Part shown: positions 63,258 through 64,000 of the stretch, in pieces
Numbering within the stretch: the stretch's first letter is position 1
Layout of the letters: every line of letters starts with the position of its first letter
The notes under the pieces: model-generated
Databases searched by the model: none
Told to the model about the DNA's origin: nothing
The model's input: the letters and a program-made list of their open reading frames with translations, nothing else
Assembly (NCBI GenBank): GCA_018056425.1
Contig: JAGPFR010000004.1
Span: forward strand, 1 to 64,000
DNA from: Lachnospiraceae bacterium
GTDB taxonomy: Bacteria > Bacillota > Clostridia > Lachnospirales > Lachnospiraceae
Direction: 5' to 3'
DNA: 64,000 bases
Program-made: the position numbers and the translations under genes

Positions 63258-63707
63258 TTAGTTGATAGATTCCATGTTCGCAAGTGCTTTGTAAGTGAGT
63301 ACATAAAGAGTCTTAAACTCTTCTTCTGTAAGGCCAACCTTCCGGGCAATCTCTCCGGGTATATTTACGGCCCTTGATTTGAGTTTCTTTCCATCCTTGG
63401 TAAGCCTGAGTATAAGAAGTCTCTCGTCTTCATCGGAACGTTCCCTTGATATGTATCCGGCAAGCTCCAGTCTCTTTAAGACGGGAGTCAGCGTACCGTA
63501 ATCAAGATGCGTACATTCGGCCAGTTCTCTCGATGTAGCCACCTCTTTCTCCCACATAACCATCATTACCACGTACTGGGTATATGTAAGGTCGAGCCGC
63601 TTCAGATAAGGGCCATACTGTCTTACCAGTTCCTTTGAGCAGGCATAAAGTGGAAAACAAACCTGGTTGCAAAGCTTTAATGCGTCAAATTCATTACCGT
63701 TCTTCAT
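63258..63707 (-). CDS. MarR-family regulator, OhrR-like peroxide sensor
   Basis: A 149-residue winged-helix repressor. The N-terminal LCNQVCFPLYACSKELVRQY places a Cys (about 17) where OhrR proteins have their peroxide-reactive cysteine, with a nearby Tyr. The recognition segment is YGTLTPVLKRLELAGYI and the wing RERSDEDERLLILRLTKDGK. It should repress the downstream peroxidase until oxidised. An operator-like palindrome lies between its promoter and start codon, indicating autoregulation. GGAG is 10 bases upstream of ATG. Confidence 0.88.
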   Translation of the reverse strand: MKNGNEFDALKLCNQVCFPLYACSKELVRQYGPYLKRLDLTYTQYVVMMVMWEKEVATSRELAECTHLDYGTLTPVLKRLELAGYISRERSDEDERLLILRLTKDGKKLKSRAVNIPGEIARKVGLTEEEFKTLYVLTYKALANMESIN

Positions 63708-63724
63708 TTCACTTACTCCATATC

Positions 63725-63753
63725 ACTTTTGAACAATTTACTTGTACAAAAGT
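63725..63753. promoter_or_regulatory. MarR/OhrR operator-like palindrome
   Basis: A 29-base imperfect palindrome with half-sites ACTTTTGNACAA and TTGTNCAAAAGT, centred just downstream of the -10 box of the marR promoter. The position fits repression by the encoded MarR protein. Confidence 0.65.
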
Positions 63754-63782
63754 ATTCTATAAAAATTCTCAAAATGAGTCAA
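63754..63782 (-). promoter_or_regulatory. Sigma-A promoter of the marR-peroxidase operon
   Basis: On the minus strand TTGACT (63782-63777) and TAGAAT (63759-63754) with a 17-base spacer. Confidence 0.8.
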
Positions 63783-63800
63783 CCGGCAATTTGATTTTTT

Positions 63801-64000
63801 TACTCTTTTGTAACTTTGAATTCGTAGAACTCGCCGGGATTTAAAACAACTTCACCCGTCATTTCGGTAACCCGCTTAAGATCGTAGCGCATAGACTTCG
63901 CGGTAAGTTCGATCTCTTTTTCGCCGGAAGGCGTCCAGGGGGCGAAGTACTGAAGAAGCTTAGCATTTTCGCTTTGAATGTGGATCGTGGCACGAACGGG
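63801..64000 (-). CDS. C-terminal end of an unidentified protein, cut by the window edge
   Basis: The last 66 codons of a minus-strand gene are present, ending in TAA at 63803-63801. The peptide has alternating beta-strand character (VRATIHIQSENAKLLQYFAP, ...EKEIELTAKSMRYDLKRV, GEVVLNPGEFYEFKVTKE) like the closing beta-sandwich of a glycoside hydrolase. No catalytic region is visible, so family and function cannot be named. Confidence 0.6.

Noticed and set aside
1..64000. CRISPR array, integrase, IS transposase or phage genes
   Set aside because: No regularly spaced repeats and no recombinase or transposase motifs were found on either strand; only the two palindromic elements and a REP-like hairpin suggest mobility.

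Overview
The window looks like a chromosomal segment of a Gram-positive, anaerobic Firmicute, most likely a Butyrivibrio-like member of the Lachnospiraceae. The signs are AGGAGG-type ribosome sites, lipobox lipoproteins, the rimP-nusA-ylxR-ylxQ-infB block, a DUF5685 gene beside a J-domain gene, an anaerobic nucleotide reductase activase, and pectin-sugar genes. There is no 16S rRNA, so this is inference. Almost every gene is on the minus strand. The plus-strand exceptions are an LRR lipoprotein, a PAP2 phosphatase, tRNA-Gly, nrdG and a response-regulator remnant.

Layout. 0-3.4 kb: HD-GYP phosphodiesterase, parvulin-like lipoprotein and branched-chain aminotransferase in one operon. 3.4-11.1 kb: LRR lipoprotein, then a minus-strand operon of GT2-GtrA, NAGPA-type glycosidase, a membrane-anchored protein, a metallo-beta-lactamase RNase, thyA and folA. 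11.2-12.1 kb: PAP2 phosphatase and tRNA-Gly(GCC). 12.1-22.4 kb: glyA-hom-lysC with a degenerate GH3-like membrane protein downstream, a PocR hybrid histidine kinase, an SGNH-type protein and methionine aminopeptidase. 22.5-30.3 kb: nrdG, then a damaged rhamnose/uronate/pectin locus. 30.4-35.3 kb: repeat-containing membrane protein, J-domain protein, DUF5685, pnp and rpsO. 35.3-48 kb: polar amino acid ABC transporter, Na/Pi cotransporter, then ribF-truB-nrnA-rbfA-infB-ylxQ-ylxR-nusA-rimP. 48-58.4 kb: oligopeptide transporter oppABCDF with oligoendopeptidase pepF at its end. 58.4-64 kb: sugar-catabolism genes joined to a MarR-glutathione peroxidase operon, and a gene cut by the window edge.

The most unusual part is 23.1-30.3 kb. 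One reading frame joins the N-terminal half of rhamnulokinase to the core of L-rhamnose isomerase and then to a short tail resembling a uronate reductase. The next frame joins an altronate dehydratase SAF domain to the C-terminal half of a MalG-type permease. The GH43 gene after it has a one-base frameshift, and a response regulator nearby is frameshifted and truncated. The junctions are in frame and translational spacing is kept, so the locus looks like a sugar operon shortened by successive deletions, or an assembly collapse that needs checking.

Other notable points: two inverted copies of a palindromic intergenic element (47993-48213 and 61411-61678); an OppC permease with an insertion of about 375 residues; a GH3-like protein lacking its catalytic motifs; a five-fold 12-residue repeat protein; a MarR operator palindrome; and structured leaders before rpsO, pnp and the rhamnose chimera.
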